In this document: piece after piece, positions 5,378-6,834 of the stretch
How the letters are laid out: each line of letters opens with the position of its first letter
How positions within the stretch are numbered: the first letter of the stretch is position 1
Assembly: GCA_007132365.1 (NCBI GenBank)
Contig: SLOS01000077.1
Location: 1-6,834, forward strand
Source: Bacteroidales bacterium
GTDB taxonomy: Bacteria; Bacteroidota; Bacteroidia; Bacteroidales; PUMT01
Reading direction: 5' to 3'
Length of the DNA stretch: 6,834 bases
Notes under the pieces: model-generated
Told to the model about the DNA's origin: nothing
What the model saw: only the letters and a program-made list of their open reading frames with translations
Databases searched by the model: none
Position numbers and translations under genes: made by a program

Positions 5378-6834
5378 TCAGTGCAACACAGGATCATTTA
5401 TCTGTATCAGTTTTGACATTAGCTTTTCTCTCATCTGCTCTATCCCGGATATAATATCCGGGTCAGGATTATCAATGATGTTATGAGCTTCTATAGGATC
5501 TTCAGTCAGGTTGTAAAACTCATTTTTGGTTGGATCTGCAAAATCATGAACATACTTCCACTCCTTTGTCTGTACACTTCTTAACCTGGAATTTGTCTTC
5601 GGCAGAGTCAGCTGTGCGAAAAATATATTATCCCACCTGACATGTGCTCCCTGCATTAAAGGGATTAAACTTTTTCCTCTTAAAAGCATGTCGTCACATT
5701 TTTCAATATCTGACATCTCCAGAAGAGTGGGAAACAGGTCAAGATGTGTCACAATCTCATCAATAAATATACCCTCCTGAATCCGCCCCGGCCACCTTAT
5801 TATCAACGGGACACGCAGACTGTTATCATAAAGGTTGGGCCGGCCGTCGAGTATTGCATACTTACTGTAAAGGCTGTCCGGATAGACATAAATTCCCGCG
5901 GGGTCTCTCTCGTCTCTGGTTAGCCAGCGGCCGTTACCCTTGTGCCAGATACCGTTATGTCCCATATTGAACCCGTGATCTGATGTAAAAACGATAATGG
6001 TATTTTCCTCCATGCCGTTATCCTCAAGAAATCTCATAAGGCGGCCTATATTACGATCAACACTGTGCACGCTGGAAAGATATTCACGTGTCATGCGGTC
6101 AAGCAGTTCGGTATCCAGATTGGGAAAATCAGGATCGGGAAAAACAATATCAATATCCCTCCAGTGCTCAAGGTCTTCGTCCCTCATGGGAAGCCATGAA
6201 CGCCCCCTTGCTTCCGGCTGAAACCCCTCCGGAAACCTGGTGTTTGCATGAGGTGCCCAGTAATTCAGGTATACAACCCAGGGACTGCCACTGAACCCGC
6301 TTATATAATCCATGGTAAGATTGGTCAATACATCCGGTGTATATTCACCAATAAATCGTATCTCCTCTCCCTCTACCATCACAACCGGGTCTTTGGATTT
6401 CCCTGCGCCTCCCGGCCATCCCGAAAATCGCTGAAACCCGTTCTGTGTTGGATGAAAGTGCTCCTGTGCATGTCCGAGATGCCATTTACCTACCATTGCA
6501 GTCTTATAGCCGGCCGAGGAAAAAAGCTCAGGCCACAGTACCAGCGAAGAATCAATGCCATTATCCCCAACCAGCCAGTCACCTACGCCTGTTTCAGTAG
6601 GGTAAAGACCACTTATCAGTGAAGCCCTTGAAGGGCTGCAGACAGCACTCACAGAAAATGCACGGGTAAATAGCACCCCTTTTGAAGCAAGCCCGTCAAG
6701 GTTTGGTGTGTATGCATTGGGATGCGATTGCGCACTTATTGTCCACGGAGCCTGATCGTCAGTGACAATGAAAAGTACATTCGGCCTTTGTTCAATGTTG
6801 CCATCCTGCACATTGCAGGAGAACATACATGATA
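5378..6834 (-). CDS. Formylglycine-dependent (type I) sulfatase, 5' end outside window
   Basis: A sulfatase of the alkaline-phosphatase superfamily that hydrolyses sulfate esters, here most likely on a glycan. Numbering from the first in-window ATG (6826), the core signatures are: NVLFIVTDDQ (16-25) with calcium-binding Asp23 and Asp24; CSPSR (63-67), in which Cys63 is the residue oxidised to formylglycine and Arg67 assists it; GKWHLGH (113-119) with Lys114 and His116; WAPH (190-193); and TSDHGFNMGHNGIWHKGNGR (281-300) with Asp283, His284 and Lys296. All expected active-site residues are present and the 482-residue length is normal. The reading frame stays open through the window edge: the codons before that ATG read S and C, so Ser-Cys-Met-Phe-Ser-Cys gives two possible lipobox cysteines. 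The true start is therefore probably upstream, with a lipoprotein signal. A maturase for the Cys is needed but is not in the window. It is the first gene of the visible run. Confidence 0.93.
   Translation of the reverse strand, partial: SCMFSCNVQDGNIEQRPNVLFIVTDDQAPWTISAQSHPNAYTPNLDGLASKGVLFTRAFSVSAVCSPSRASLISGLYPTETGVGDWLVGDNGIDSSLVLWPELFSSAGYKTAMVGKWHLGHAQEHFHPTQNGFQRFSGWPGGAGKSKDPVVMVEGEEIRFIGEYTPDVLTNLTMDYISGFSGSPWVVYLNYWAPHANTRFPEGFQPEARGRSWLPMRDEDLEHWRDIDIVFPDPDFPNLDTELLDRMTREYLSSVHSVDRNIGRLMRFLEDNGMEENTIIVFTSDHGFNMGHNGIWHKGNGRWLTRDERDPAGIYVYPDSLYSKYAILDGRPNLYDNSLRVPLIIRWPGRIQEGIFIDEIVTHLDLFPTLLEMSDIEKCDDMLLRGKSLIPLMQGAHVRWDNIFFAQLTLPKTNSRLRSVQTKEWKYVHDFADPTKNEFYNLTEDPIEAHNIIDNPDPDIISGIEQMREKLMSKLIQINDPVLH

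Noticed and set aside
1..6834. CRISPR array, tRNA, rRNA or riboswitch
   Set aside because: No regularly spaced repeats, cloverleaf or recognisable RNA consensus were seen on either strand; the gaps between genes are all under 200 bases.

Overview
The window holds a compact run of genes, all on the minus strand, so transcription goes from high to low coordinates. In that order: a formylglycine-type sulfatase (5378-6834, 5' end outside the window), a secreted BNR/sialidase-like beta-propeller (4078-5343), a uroporphyrinogen-decarboxylase-fold protein of the methyltransferase-like branch (2939-3982), a short remnant of an Nramp-like transporter gene (2785-2892), a Tat-exported GH32/GH43-like beta-propeller protein (1000-2754), and an intact but window-truncated Nramp-superfamily transporter (1-818). 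Gaps are 34, 95, 184 (filled partly by the remnant) and 181 bases, which fits one operon or two closely coupled transcripts.

The moderate GC content, AT-rich leaders mostly without a Shine-Dalgarno sequence, and the mixture of sulfatase, propeller proteins and URO-D-like protein point to a glycan-degrading member of the Bacteroidota, or less likely Kiritimatiellota, Lentisphaerota or Planctomycetota. This taxonomic call is inference; there is no rRNA or other marker in the window. No SusC/SusD pair, regulator, tRNA, CRISPR array or transposase is visible.

A reasonable reading is a catabolic locus for a sulfated, possibly methylated, glycan or glycoconjugate. The sulfatase would remove sulfate, the two propeller proteins would act on or bind the sugar outside the cytoplasm, the URO-D-like protein would do a cytoplasmic (perhaps methyl-transfer) step, and the Nramp-like protein would move a solute or ion. 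Substrate and linkage between steps cannot be read from the sequence.

The most unusual points are the Nramp-like transporter, which has lost the DPGN metal-binding motif of helix 1 and the MPH motif of helix 6, and a second, diverged copy of its first ~35 codons sitting between the URO-D-like gene and the Tat-propeller gene, in the same reading frame as the latter. This indicates that the locus once carried two such transporter genes or was rearranged inside one.
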